Origin: Flavobacterium sp. LPB0248
GTDB taxonomy: Bacteria; Bacteroidota; Bacteroidia; Flavobacteriales; Flavobacteriaceae
Direction: 5' to 3'
NCBI RefSeq assembly: GCF_013388355.1
Contig: NZ_CP058246.1
Coordinates: 2,790,001 to 2,854,000 of the forward strand
DNA: 64,000 nucleotides
The notes beneath the pieces were generated by a model, which had not been told where the DNA came from, searched no databases, and saw only the letters and a program-made list of their open reading frames with translations. A program made the position numbers and the translations under genes. How positions within the stretch are numbered: the stretch's first letter is position 1; each line of letters opens with the position of its first letter. Shown piece by piece: positions 35,714 to 44,122 of the stretch.

Positions 35714-38020
35714 ATGGCTGCTAAAAAAAACAATCCATCAAATAAAACTAAGGATATTAATTATTACAAGAAGAAATTCTGGAGGGTATTTGCTTACTCT
35801 TTATTAGGAGTTTTAGCTTTCTTCTTATTTGCCTCATGGGGTTTATTTGGCTCTATGCCTTCGTTTGAAGATTTAGAAAATCCAGATTCAAACCTTGCTA
35901 CAGAGATTATTTCTTCTGACGGAGTGGTGTTGGGTAAGTATTTCAAAACCAACAGGTCTCAACTTAAATATTCAGATTTACCTAAAAATCTGGTTGAAGC
36001 GCTTGTTGCAACTGAAGATGCACGTTTCTACGAACATTCAGGAATTGATGGACGAGGAACTTTAAGAGCTGTTTTTAGTTTGGGAACAAACGGAGGTGCA
36101 AGTACATTAACACAACAGCTTGCAAAACAGTTGTTTCATGGAGAAGGATCTAAATTTCTTCCTTTTAGGATTGTACAAAAAATAAAAGAATGGATTATCG
36201 CTATTCGTCTGGAAAGACAATATACCAAGAATGAAATTTTGGCGATGTATTGCAATGTTTACGACTTCGGAAATTATTCTGTTGGAGTAAGTTCTGCGGC
36301 ACAGACTTATTTTTCTAAAGAGCCAAAAGACTTGACAGTTGACGAATCGGCTATCTTAGTTGGAATGTTCAAAAACTCAGGTTTATACAATCCTGTTAGA
36401 AATCCAGAAGGAGTAAAAAACCGTCGTAACGTGGTTTTATCTCAAATGGCAAAAGCAAAAATGATTTCGGAAGCAGAGAAAGAAAGACTTCAAGCTTTGC
36501 CAATTACTTTGAAATTTAAATTAGAAAGCCACCGTGAAGGTATAGCGACTTATTTTAGAGAATATCTTCGTGATTACATGAAGAAATGGGTTGCAGAAAA
36601 TAAAAAACCAGACGGATCGGATTACGATATTTACAAAGACGGACTTAAAATATATACTACGATAGATTCTAGAATGCAAACTTATGCTGAAGAAGCTGTT
36701 GCAGCACACATGCAAAACCTTCAACAGCAGTTTTTTATTGATCAAAAAAACAATAAAAATGCTCCTTTCGTAAATATTACTCAAGCTGAGACAGATAGAA
36801 TCATGATGCAGGCGATGAAAAATTCTGTTCGTTGGGCACAAATGAAAGAAATGGACAAAAGCGAAGATGATATTATTGCTTCATTCAAAGTAAAAACAAA
36901 AATGCGTGTCTTTACTTGGAAAGGAGAAAGAGATACAGTAATGACGCCATTAGATTCTATTCGTTACTACAAGCACTTTTTACAATCTGGTTTAATGTCA
37001 ATGGAACCTCAAACGGGTGCAATTAAAGCTTGGGTTGGAGGTATCAATTACAAATATTTCCAATACGATCACGTTGGGCAAGGAGCAAGACAGGTTGGTT
37101 CTACTTTCAAGCCTTTTGTTTATGCAACGGCAATCGAAGAACTGAATATGTCGCCTTGTGATTCTATTCTTGACGGACCGTTTATGATTCACAAAGGGCG
37201 TCACCACGTAACAGAAGATTGGGAGCCAAGAAACTCTGATTACAAATACCGCGGAATGGTGACTTTAAAACAAGCTTTAGCGGCTTCTATTAATACAGTT
37301 TCGGCTAAATTAATTGACAGAACAAGCCCTGAAGCAGTTGTAGAATTGACTAAAAAATTAGGAGTAAAAACAGAAATTCCAGTTCAGCCATCTATTGCTT
37401 TAGGAGCTGTAGACATCACAGTAGAAGATATGGTTGCGGCATATAGCACATTTGCAAACCAGGGAGTTTATGTAAAACCACAGTTTTTAAGCAGAATTGA
37501 GAACAAAAGCGGTGAGGTTATTTACGAACCGATTCCAGAATCTCACGACGTTTTAAATAAAGATATTGCTTTCGCAGTAATCAAATTACTTCAAGGGGTA
37601 ACAGAAAGTGGTTCTGGTGTACGTTTACGTACGCAAGGCGGTGGAAGCGGAGATAATCGTTGGACAGGATATCCATATATGTTTACAAACCCAATTGCTG
37701 GTAAAACAGGAACAACGCAAAACCAGTCTGATGGTTGGTTCATGGGGATGGTTCCGAACTTAGTTACTGGAGTTTGGGTTGGATGTGAAGATCGTTCAGC
37801 ACGTTTCAAAAGTTTGACTTACGGACAAGGAGCAACAGCAGCTTTACCAGTTTGGGGTTATTACATGAAAAAGTGTTACGCCGATAAAGATCTTCAGATT
37901 TCAAAATCTGAATTTGAACGTCCAGCAAACCTTTCTATTAAAGTAGATTGTTATCAAAGACCTGCTGTCGTTAAAGATACCACACAGACGGAACAAAATA
38001 CTGACGAGTTTGAATTGTAA
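35714..38020 (+). CDS. Class A penicillin-binding protein (PBP1A)
   Basis: 768 residues. One N-terminal membrane helix (about 25-47), a GT51 transglycosylase domain (ATEDARFYEHSGIDGRGTLRA, GGASTLTQQLAKQLF) and a transpeptidase domain with active-site GSTFKPF (SxxK), ASINTVSAK (SxN) and GKTGTTQNQ (KTG). It polymerises and cross-links peptidoglycan in the periplasm. The 10-bp gap from gldH indicates cotranscription of wall synthesis with a motility lipoprotein. Confidence 0.94.
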   Translation: MAAKKNNPSNKTKDINYYKKKFWRVFAYSLLGVLAFFLFASWGLFGSMPSFEDLENPDSNLATEIISSDGVVLGKYFKTNRSQLKYSDLPKNLVEALVATEDARFYEHSGIDGRGTLRAVFSLGTNGGASTLTQQLAKQLFHGEGSKFLPFRIVQKIKEWIIAIRLERQYTKNEILAMYCNVYDFGNYSVGVSSAAQTYFSKEPKDLTVDESAILVGMFKNSGLYNPVRNPEGVKNRRNVVLSQMAKAKMISEAEKERLQALPITLKFKLESHREGIATYFREYLRDYMKKWVAENKKPDGSDYDIYKDGLKIYTTIDSRMQTYAEEAVAAHMQNLQQQFFIDQKNNKNAPFVNITQAETDRIMMQAMKNSVRWAQMKEMDKSEDDIIASFKVKTKMRVFTWKGERDTVMTPLDSIRYYKHFLQSGLMSMEPQTGAIKAWVGGINYKYFQYDHVGQGARQVGSTFKPFVYATAIEELNMSPCDSILDGPFMIHKGRHHVTEDWEPRNSDYKYRGMVTLKQALAASINTVSAKLIDRTSPEAVVELTKKLGVKTEIPVQPSIALGAVDITVEDMVAAYSTFANQGVYVKPQFLSRIENKSGEVIYEPIPESHDVLNKDIAFAVIKLLQGVTESGSGVRLRTQGGGSGDNRWTGYPYMFTNPIAGKTGTTQNQSDGWFMGMVPNLVTGVWVGCEDRSARFKSLTYGQGATAALPVWGYYMKKCYADKDLQISKSEFERPANLSIKVDCYQRPAVVKDTTQTEQNTDEFEL

Positions 38021-38054
38021 CAGTGTTGCAATAAAATTTATCTAATTATATGTC

Positions 38055-38094
38055 AATCCCTTTACTACTCTTTTAAAAGATTTGTAAAGGGATT
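38055..38094 (+). terminator. Terminator of the PSP1-gldH-PBP1A operon
   Basis: AATCCCTTTAC and GTAAAGGGATT form an 11-bp stem with an 18-base loop followed by a T-rich run. Confidence 0.75.
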
Positions 38095-38185
38095 TTTCTT
38101 TTGGTTTTATTTTTACGAAATCGTTATAATTTAATCTAAAAATCTTATTTTTATCAAAAATATTCAGCAATAAAGATAGTTTGTT

Positions 38186-38887
38186 ATGATAACAAAAAAA
38201 GTAAATAGTGTTCAGGATGCTATTGAAGGAATTAAAAACGGCATGACTATCATGTTCGGTGGTTTCGGATTATGCGGTATTCCTGAAAATACAATTGCAG
38301 CGTTGGTAAACACCTCAATTTCAGATTTAACCTGTATTTCAAATAATGCGGGAGTTGATGATTTTGGTTTGGGATTATTGCTGCAGAAAAAGCAGATCAA
38401 AAAAATGATTTCTTCTTATGTGGGAGAAAATGCAGAATTCGAACGTCAGATGCTTTCAGGAGAATTAGAAGTTGAATTAACTCCACAAGGTACTCTTGCA
38501 GAACGCTGTCGTGCAGCTCAGGCAGGAATACCTGCATTCTTTACTCCGGCAGGTTACGGAACGGAAGTGGCGGAAGGAAAAGAAGCACGTGAATTCAACG
38601 GAAAAATGCATATTATGGAAGAAGCTTTCAAAGCCGATTTTGCCATTGTAAAAGCATGGAAAGGTGATGAAGCAGGAAATCTGATTTTCAAAGGAACAGC
38701 CAGAAACTTTAATGCTTGCATGGCTGGAGCTGGGAAAATTACAATTGCAGAAGTAGAAGAATTGGTTCCAGTTGGGACTTTAGATCCAAATCAGATTCAT
38801 ATTCCGGGAATCATGGTACAGCGTATCTTTCAGGGAGAAAAATTTGAGAAACGAATTGAACAACGAACTGTAAGAGCTAGAAATTAG
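38186..38887 (+). CDS. scoA: 3-oxoacid CoA-transferase subunit A
   Basis: 233 residues. [19 protein letters not shown] and [29 protein letters not shown] are hallmarks of the alpha subunit of succinyl-CoA:3-ketoacid CoA-transferase. With subunit B it moves CoA between succinyl-CoA and acetoacetate, feeding ketone bodies into the TCA cycle. Its partner gene lies over 1 kb downstream because a beta-lactamase gene intervenes, which is unusual as scoA and scoB normally touch. Confidence 0.93.
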   Translation: MITKKVNSVQDAIEGIKNGMTIMFGGFGLCGIPENTIAALVNTSISDLTCISNNAGVDDFGLGLLLQKKQIKKMISSYVGENAEFERQMLSGELEVELTPQGTLAERCRAAQAGIPAFFTPAGYGTEVAEGKEAREFNGKMHIMEEAFKADFAIVKAWKGDEAGNLIFKGTARNFNACMAGAGKITIAEVEELVPVGTLDPNQIHIPGIMVQRIFQGEKFEKRIEQRTVRARN

Positions 38888-38961
38888 ATAATTAGAAAAT
38901 GAGGCAATTAGATAATTGTTTTGGCATTATCTAATTATCAAATTGACACATTAAAAAATAT
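38884..38961. repeat. Hairpin repeat copy 1 flanking the beta-lactamase gene
   Basis: Contains AATTAGATAAT and its complement ATTATCTAATT, then ends with AAATTGACACATTAAAAAAT just before the beta-lactamase ATGGCA. The same block occurs before scoB (39842-39934) with a few bases inserted. Confidence 0.75.
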
Positions 38962-39841
38962 GGCAAAACTTTCTATACTGCTAATTTCGTTTTTAACTTT
39001 TCAGGCTTTTTCTCAGACAACGTCTGATCTTCGAAAAGAACTAAATCAAATTATTGGAAATAAGAATGCAACAGTTGGAATTTCTATTAAAAGTATTGAA
39101 GATAACGACACTTTAAGCATTAACGGACATTTAAAAATGCCGATGATGAGTGTGTTTAAATTTCATATTGCTTTGGCGGTTTTGCATAAAGTTGATGAAG
39201 GAAAACTTAATCTTGCTCAGGAAATCTTTATAAAAAAGAAAGATTTAAAAGAAGATACATGGAGTCCGATGAAAGTAGATTATCCAGAGGGAAATGTGAA
39301 TTTGACTTTAGATAAAATACTTCGCTACACGGTTTCGCATAGTGATAATAACGGATGCGACATTTTGATCAATTTAGTCGGAGGTACAAAGTACATTCAA
39401 AAGTTTATAAATGATCAAGGTATCAGGGACTTCGTTATTAGAATGAACGAAGACCAAATGAAGACGTGGAAAAATCTTTATGTCAATACCACAACTCCGA
39501 TAGCAACAACAGAATTGCTTGAGAAGTTTTTTAAAGGTGAAGTTTTAAAAGAAGAAACGACAAAGTATATTTATCAAATAATGGTTGAAACTTCACGAGG
39601 TCTTACTTGGATGAAAGCTGGACTTCCTGAGAATACTGAATTAGCACACAGAACGGGAATTTCTGGAACTAATGATAATAACTTGAGAGTTGCAATGAAC
39701 GACATTGGAATTGTAAAGCTTCCAAGCGGAAAACATTTTATTCTTTCTATTTATTTGAAAGATATTACAGAGAAAAGAGAAGACACAGAAAAAATAATTG
39801 CAGACATCACAAAAGCAGTTTGGAATTATTTTAATAATTGA
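38960..39841 (+). CDS. Class A (A2-like) beta-lactamase
   Basis: 293 residues from the ATG at the signal peptide MAKLSILLISFLTFQAFSQ; an earlier in-frame TTG lies in the repeat. The four class A elements are visible: S64VFK67, S128DN130, E164 (RMNEDQMK) and R231TG in place of the usual KTG. The layout resembles the Bacteroidota subclass A2 enzymes (CfxA/CepA/PER group), which hydrolyse penicillins and cephalosporins in the periplasm. It sits between scoA and scoB, bounded by duplicated repeats, and shares no functional link with them. Confidence 0.9.
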   Translation: MAKLSILLISFLTFQAFSQTTSDLRKELNQIIGNKNATVGISIKSIEDNDTLSINGHLKMPMMSVFKFHIALAVLHKVDEGKLNLAQEIFIKKKDLKEDTWSPMKVDYPEGNVNLTLDKILRYTVSHSDNNGCDILINLVGGTKYIQKFINDQGIRDFVIRMNEDQMKTWKNLYVNTTTPIATTELLEKFFKGEVLKEETTKYIYQIMVETSRGLTWMKAGLPENTELAHRTGISGTNDNNLRVAMNDIGIVKLPSGKHFILSIYLKDITEKREDTEKIIADITKAVWNYFNN

Positions 39842-39938
39842 GATAATTAGACAATGTGCCAATTAGGTAATTAATTTAAAATGCAGATAGCATTATCTAA
39901 TTGGCAAATTCACAAATTGACACATTAAAAAATTATGG
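39842..39938. repeat. Hairpin repeat copy 2 flanking the beta-lactamase gene
   Basis: A second copy of the block at 38884: GATAATTAGACAATGTGCC and its pairing ATTATCTAATTGGC, then AAATTGACACATTAAAAAAT and TATGGCA, here forming the scoB start. The two copies differ by small substitutions and an extra internal segment. Confidence 0.75.
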
Positions 39939-40591
39939 CACTTAGTAAAGAAGATATAGCAAAACGAATTGCAAAAGAGGTAAAAGACCGTTATTTCGTG
40001 AATCTTGGAATTGGGATTCCAACTTTAGTAGCGAATTATGTTCGAGAAGATATTGCGGTAGAATTTCAAAGTGAAAATGGAGTTCTCGGAATGGGGCCTT
40101 TTCCTTTTGAAGGTGAAGAAGATGCAGATGTTATCAATGCAGGAAAACAAACCATTACGACGCTTCCGGGTGCAAGTTTTTTTGATTCGGCTTTCAGTTT
40201 TGGAATGATCAGAAGCCAGAAAGTAGATTTGACGATTCTTGGAGCAATGGAAGTTTCTGAAAATGGAGATATTGCCAATTGGAAGATTCCAGGTAAAATG
40301 GTAAAAGGAATGGGAGGCGCAATGGATTTGGTGGCTTCAGCCGAAAATATCATTGTTGCCATGATGCATGTAAACAAAGCAGGAGAGTCCAAAATCTTAA
40401 AAAGATGCACTTTGCCATTAACAGGCGTAGGATGCGTTAAAAAGGTTGTAACGGAGCTTGCGGTTCTCGAAGTAACTGAAAAAGGTTTTAAGCTCTTAGA
40501 ACGAGCACCAGGCATCTCAGTCGAGCACATCATCGCTTCAACCGAAGCCGATTTAATCATTGAAGGCGAAATTCCTGAGATGTCGATTTAG
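39935..40591 (+). CDS. scoB: 3-oxoacid CoA-transferase subunit B
   Basis: 218 residues. The catalytic glutamate is E47 in QSENGVLGMGPFP, and LGIGIPTLVANYV and TLPGASFFDSAFSFGMIR are typical of the beta subunit. Forms a heterodimer or heterotetramer with subunit A in the cytoplasm. Its upstream region consists of a repeat copy shared with the beta-lactamase gene, so translation initiation signals of both genes are nearly identical. It remains on the same strand and is presumably read from the scoA promoter. Confidence 0.93.
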   Translation: MALSKEDIAKRIAKEVKDRYFVNLGIGIPTLVANYVREDIAVEFQSENGVLGMGPFPFEGEEDADVINAGKQTITTLPGASFFDSAFSFGMIRSQKVDLTILGAMEVSENGDIANWKIPGKMVKGMGGAMDLVASAENIIVAMMHVNKAGESKILKRCTLPLTGVGCVKKVVTELAVLEVTEKGFKLLERAPGISVEHIIASTEADLIIEGEIPEMSI

Positions 40592-40596
40592 ATTTT

Positions 40597-40828
40597 AACC
40601 GCAAAGTGCGCTAAGATTTACGCAAGGCACGCAAAACTATTATGAAATGTTTTAATCTCGCAAAGGCGCAGAGAAGCAAAGATAATTTTATAAAATCTTT
40701 ATAGCAAAAAAACAAAAAACCGCTCATTTGAGCGGTTTTTTGTTTTTTTATACTTTGCTTCTCTGCGCCTTTGCGAGATTAGAAAAAACCTTGCAAACTT
40801 AACGTAAATCTTAGCGTACTTTGCGGTT
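40597..40828. repeat. Large composite inverted repeat (AACCGCAAAG family) with inner terminator
   Basis: Outer arms (40597-40680 and 40752-40828) pair imperfectly, with units AACCGCAAAG/CTTTGCGGTT and CTCGCAAAGGCGCAGAGAAG/CTTCTCTGCGCCTTTGCGAG. The inner stem, AACCGCTCA/TGAGCGGTT with long A- and T-runs (40706-40749), is a bidirectional terminator between scoB and the convergent barrel gene. The same family recurs at 43985 and in part at 51635. Confidence 0.8.
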
Positions 40829-40840
40829 AATTTACTAGTA

Positions 40841-41368
40841 TTATAAATTAAATGAAGCTCCTAAACTAAAAGTAGCTTGATTATTCAAATGATAAAAAGG
40901 ATCATTGTTTGAACCATATTTTGCAATTGGGAATCCGATTTCTGTGAAAACACCAAATCCGTCAGTAAAGAAGTAACGACCTCCAACATGACCTCCAAAA
41001 TTATGTAAACCTAAGCTTAATCCAGGGTAAACGTCCAATTCTTTTACACCAATTACACTAGATAAGTTCGCATTGATTCTTGCTTTTGCATCAAAACGAT
41101 CTGAGAAATCTGGCTCAGCATCATAATAAGCACTAGAACTACCGTGGTAGAAACCATTAAAATTGTCAAATCCTAGGATATAATTAGCAACAAAACCAAA
41201 AGAGAAATTTTCTCCTAAACCAAAATCAACAGAACCTTGAATTCCAGAACCACCATCTTGTAAATTAGCTCCTACGTTTACTTTAATATCTCCCTTTCCT
41301 TTGAAAGCTTCTTGAGCATTAACAAATCCGAATGTCACTAAAAACAAAAGTGTAATAACCTTTTTCAT
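40841..41368 (-). CDS. Small outer-membrane beta-barrel protein (possibly DUF6646)
   Basis: 175 residues. Signal peptide MKKVITLLFLVTFGFVNAQ, then alternating amphipathic strands (GDIKVNVGANLQDGGSGIQGSVDFGLGENFSFGFVANYIL) and a C-terminal FSLGASFNL ending in a hydrophobic aromatic-rich strand, as in eight-stranded barrels. I associate it with the flavobacterial DUF6646 group but cannot confirm this. Substrate or role unknown. Confidence 0.75.
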   Translation of the reverse strand: MKKVITLLFLVTFGFVNAQEAFKGKGDIKVNVGANLQDGGSGIQGSVDFGLGENFSFGFVANYILGFDNFNGFYHGSSSAYYDAEPDFSDRFDAKARINANLSSVIGVKELDVYPGLSLGLHNFGGHVGGRYFFTDGFGVFTEIGFPIAKYGSNNDPFYHLNNQATFSLGASFNL

Positions 41369-41416
41369 AAAAATTTAATATTAATTATTGTGGCGCAAAT
41401 GTAATTTTTAAATAAA

Positions 41417-42151
41417 TTAATTCCTACCTTTTTCGTTAAAATAGAGCTCGTTCAACGGTTCACTTTGCCAGTATTCCTTTGTATCGACATCTAAAATCGT
41501 AAGCGGACCTCTAAATGCAGCGCCTGTATCTACATTCCAAACACAAGCTCTATTTACAGGAACCGTTTCGCCGATTCGGGTAACTGGAGTATGACCAATA
41601 TAAACTTCCTTATAAACGGTAAATCTTTTAGGATAGTGTATGTCGTCTACGTTTAATTTTGGGTCTAATGATAATGCTGTTTCCCAAAGAGTTCTGTCCC
41701 AATAAAATAGCTTTGAAAAATATTCCCATTTTACACCGTTTAAATTGGTGAATCCAGCATGAACAAATAATCGATTTTGACCGTCAAGATAATAATCCTG
41801 AAGATTTTCAAGAAATTCGATATGGGTTTTCTTTTTCTCTTCAGAAATTTTAGCGTAGCCTTCAACAGTGGCTTTTCCGCCATGTTTGTACCACATTTCT
41901 TCGTCAAAATCATCGTGTCTTTCTTCTAACCAGTCCAATGCAAGCTGGTCATGGTTTCCTCTTATGCAGATGATATTTTGTTTGCTTTTTAAATCAATCA
42001 AATAGTCGATTACTTCAACAGACTGACTCCAGCCGTCAACATAATCGCCCAAAAAAATTAGAGTATCTTCGGTAGTAACTTCGGCTCTTTGTAATACTTG
42101 TTCTAGTGCAAGTAATCCGCCATGAATGTCACCTATAACAAATGTTCGCAT
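41417..42151 (-). CDS. PPP-type metallophosphoesterase (serine/threonine phosphatase-like)
   Basis: 244 residues. The three core metal motifs are present: GDIHGG (7-12), LGDYVDGWSQS and RGNHDQLALDW. GHTPV and the final histidine region complete the active site of the PPP superfamily. It is dinuclear (Mn/Fe) and may dephosphorylate proteins or dinucleotides; the size suits PrpA/PrpB-like phosphatases or short ApaH-like enzymes. Single gene, no clear partner. Confidence 0.85.
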   Translation of the reverse strand: MRTFVIGDIHGGLLALEQVLQRAEVTTEDTLIFLGDYVDGWSQSVEVIDYLIDLKSKQNIICIRGNHDQLALDWLEERHDDFDEEMWYKHGGKATVEGYAKISEEKKKTHIEFLENLQDYYLDGQNRLFVHAGFTNLNGVKWEYFSKLFYWDRTLWETALSLDPKLNVDDIHYPKRFTVYKEVYIGHTPVTRIGETVPVNRACVWNVDTGAAFRGPLTILDVDTKEYWQSEPLNELYFNEKGRN

Positions 42152-42278
42152 TATTTAATTTTTCGAGTAGAAGAACAAAAATAGAAAGAATAATTGGTTT
42201 GCACTCAACGAATTTATATTCTTTAAAGATTGGTATTATTTATAACTATTTGAAGCGCTTTTTTATTGCTTTCCTTTT

Positions 42279-42286
42279 TAAATTTG
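42279..42286 (+). promoter_or_regulatory. dinB -7 element close to the start codon
   Basis: TAAATTTG matches TAnnTTTG and ends 4 bases before the dinB ATG, implying an almost leaderless mRNA. No -33 TTG at proper spacing was found. Confidence 0.45.
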
Positions 42287-42290
42287 TAAC

Positions 42291-43373
42291 ATGTCTGAAA
42301 CACCAACATATCGTAAAATAATTCATATTGATATGGATGCTTTTTATGCATCGGTAGAGCAGATGGACAATCCTGAATTAAGAGGAAAACCCGTTGCGGT
42401 TGGCGGTTCAGAAAATCGCGGTGTGGTTTCGGCAGCCAGTTACGAAGCTAGAAAGTTTGGTGTCAGAAGTGCTCTTAGCGGCGCTTTAGCCAAAAAATAT
42501 TGTCCAGAAATTATCTTTGTTAGACCAAGATTTGACCGCTACAAGGAGATTTCGTCCAAAATCCATAAAATTTTTCATGAATATACCGATTTGGTTGAGC
42601 CTCTTTCACTTGACGAAGCTTATTTGGATGTCACTAAAAACAAAAAAGGAAATCCAAGCGCAAGCCTTCTAGCTCAGGAAATTAGAACAAGAATTTTTAA
42701 TGAAGTAGGGCTAACAGCTTCTGCAGGTATTTCGGTCAATAAATTTGTTGCCAAAATTGCGAGTGATTATAACAAACCAAACGGGCAAAAAACGGTTAAC
42801 CCTGACGAAGTAGAAGCTTTTTTGGAAGATTTGCCTATTCGCAAATTTTATGGAGTCGGAAAAGTTACTACAGAAAAAATGTATCAGCTCGGGATTTTTA
42901 CAGGAACCGATTTGAAAAGTAAATCTTTAGAGTTTTTAGAGAAACATTTTGGAAAATCAGGAGCATTTTATTATCATGTCGTGAGAGGCATTCATAATAG
43001 TGAAGTGAAATCTTCTCGAATTGCTAAATCTGTAGCCGCAGAACATACTTTTGATGTGAACTTGTCTTCCGAAATTTTTATGATGGAGCAATTAGAACGA
43101 ATTGCAGGTTCGTTAGAAAAACGTTTAAAAAGACATAATGTTTCGGGAAAAACCATTACACTCAAAATTAAATACAGCGATTTTTCGCAACAAACAAGAA
43201 GCAAAACCTTGCCTTATTTTATTTCTGATAAAAGTTTGATTATGGAAAATATTGAAGAATTACTGTATCAGGAAAAAATGAAAGATTCGGTAAGACTGCT
43301 TGGAATTTCGTTAAGTAACTTAAATACAGAGGTGAAGAAAGCAGTTGTGGTTCAGTTAAAATTTACATTTTGA
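42291..43373 (+). CDS. dinB: DNA polymerase IV (Y family)
   Basis: 360 residues, full length for DinB. Catalytic motifs HIDMDAFYASVEQ (two metal Asp) and SLDEAYLDVT are intact, followed by the helix-hairpin-helix thumb and the little-finger domain. It carries out translesion synthesis past damaged bases. The last residues VKKAVVVQLKFTF may serve as the clamp-binding peptide, though the canonical QxxLxF is not exact. Confidence 0.95.
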   Translation: MSETPTYRKIIHIDMDAFYASVEQMDNPELRGKPVAVGGSENRGVVSAASYEARKFGVRSALSGALAKKYCPEIIFVRPRFDRYKEISSKIHKIFHEYTDLVEPLSLDEAYLDVTKNKKGNPSASLLAQEIRTRIFNEVGLTASAGISVNKFVAKIASDYNKPNGQKTVNPDEVEAFLEDLPIRKFYGVGKVTTEKMYQLGIFTGTDLKSKSLEFLEKHFGKSGAFYYHVVRGIHNSEVKSSRIAKSVAAEHTFDVNLSSEIFMMEQLERIAGSLEKRLKRHNVSGKTITLKIKYSDFSQQTRSKTLPYFISDKSLIMENIEELLYQEKMKDSVRLLGISLSNLNTEVKKAVVVQLKFTF

Positions 43374-43430
43374 TAACGCTTTTTAATCGTATATTAAGAT
43401 TCATGACTTTTTATAACAAGATTTTTCTTG

Positions 43431-43438
43431 TATCTTTG
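43431..43438 (+). promoter_or_regulatory. -7 promoter element of the PAS gene
   Basis: TATCTTTG fits TAnnTTTG, with a leader of about 35 nt to the ATG. Confidence 0.45.
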
Positions 43439-43476
43439 AGAAAAAAGATCCATCAACATCCTGAATTAATTTTGAT

Positions 43477-43977
43477 ATGAAAAATAAAAATTCTGATGAT
43501 TCACTGCAACGAAATTCAGTCCCAATCCTATCTTGGGATTTTCATTACGAATATCTAAATGAGTTAAAAGGACTAAGCGCTGATTTGAAAAGAATGAGCA
43601 AAATTTCAGATGAATTTATCTGGGATGAAAAAAAGCTCAATATCCAGGAAAGAATCAAAAATGAAGTAGTTTTAGTAACAGATTTGGATTTAAGAATAGT
43701 TTTCGCGTCAAGCGGAATAAAAAGAATGACAGGTTACAAAGAAGAAGAAGTCTTAGGGAAAACTCCAAAAATGTTTCAAGGACCAGCAACCTCGCAAAAA
43801 GACTTAAAAGATATTAGAGAAGCAGTAAAAAAGCAGATGCCTTTTGCAAAAACACTCGAAAATTATAGAAAAAACGGACAGACTTATAAATGCAAAATAG
43901 ATGCTTCGCCAGTTTATAACTTGAAAGGCGAAATATCGCATTTTATAGCTTTTGAAAAGCAAGATTTAAGTGCATGA
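43477..43977 (+). CDS. Single PAS-domain protein
   Basis: 166 residues with no effector domain. The PAS core runs from about 65 to 165 (VLVTDLDLRIVFASSGIKRMTGYKEEEVLGKTPKMFQGPATSQKDL). The helix-loop is LOV-like (GKTPKMFQGPAT) but lacks the flavin-reactive Cys of NCRFLQ, so it is not expected to be a photoreceptor of that kind. It could be a stand-alone sensor or a signal adaptor. Followed by a hairpin terminator repeat. Confidence 0.85.
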   Translation: MKNKNSDDSLQRNSVPILSWDFHYEYLNELKGLSADLKRMSKISDEFIWDEKKLNIQERIKNEVVLVTDLDLRIVFASSGIKRMTGYKEEEVLGKTPKMFQGPATSQKDLKDIREAVKKQMPFAKTLENYRKNGQTYKCKIDASPVYNLKGEISHFIAFEKQDLSA

Positions 43978-43984
43978 TGAATTA

Positions 43985-44114
43985 AACCGCAAAGAGCGCA
44001 AGGATTTACGCAAGGCACGCTATAGATTAAAAACAAAAACCGCCTATTTTGGCGGTTTTTGTTTTTATATAATTCTTTGCGAACTTTGCGTAAATACTTG
44101 TGTTCTTTGCGGTT
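43985..44114. repeat. Composite inverted repeat (AACCGCAAAG family), second copy
   Basis: Outer arms AACCGCAAAGAGCGCAAGG and CTTGTGTTCTTTGCGGTT enclose the perfect hairpin AAAAACAAAAACCGCC / GGCGGTTTTTGTTTTT (44029-44044/44051-44066). It separates the PAS gene from the convergent fumarase gene and works as a bidirectional terminator. Confidence 0.8.
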
Positions 44115-44122
44115 AAGAAAAA

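Noticed and set aside
38884..39938. Composite transposon carrying the beta-lactamase
   Set aside because: The flanks are short palindromic repeats; no transposase or IS end is visible.
40841..41368. Porin with a known solute
   Set aside because: Length and strand pattern fit an eight-stranded barrel with no pore-defining features; substrate not assignable.
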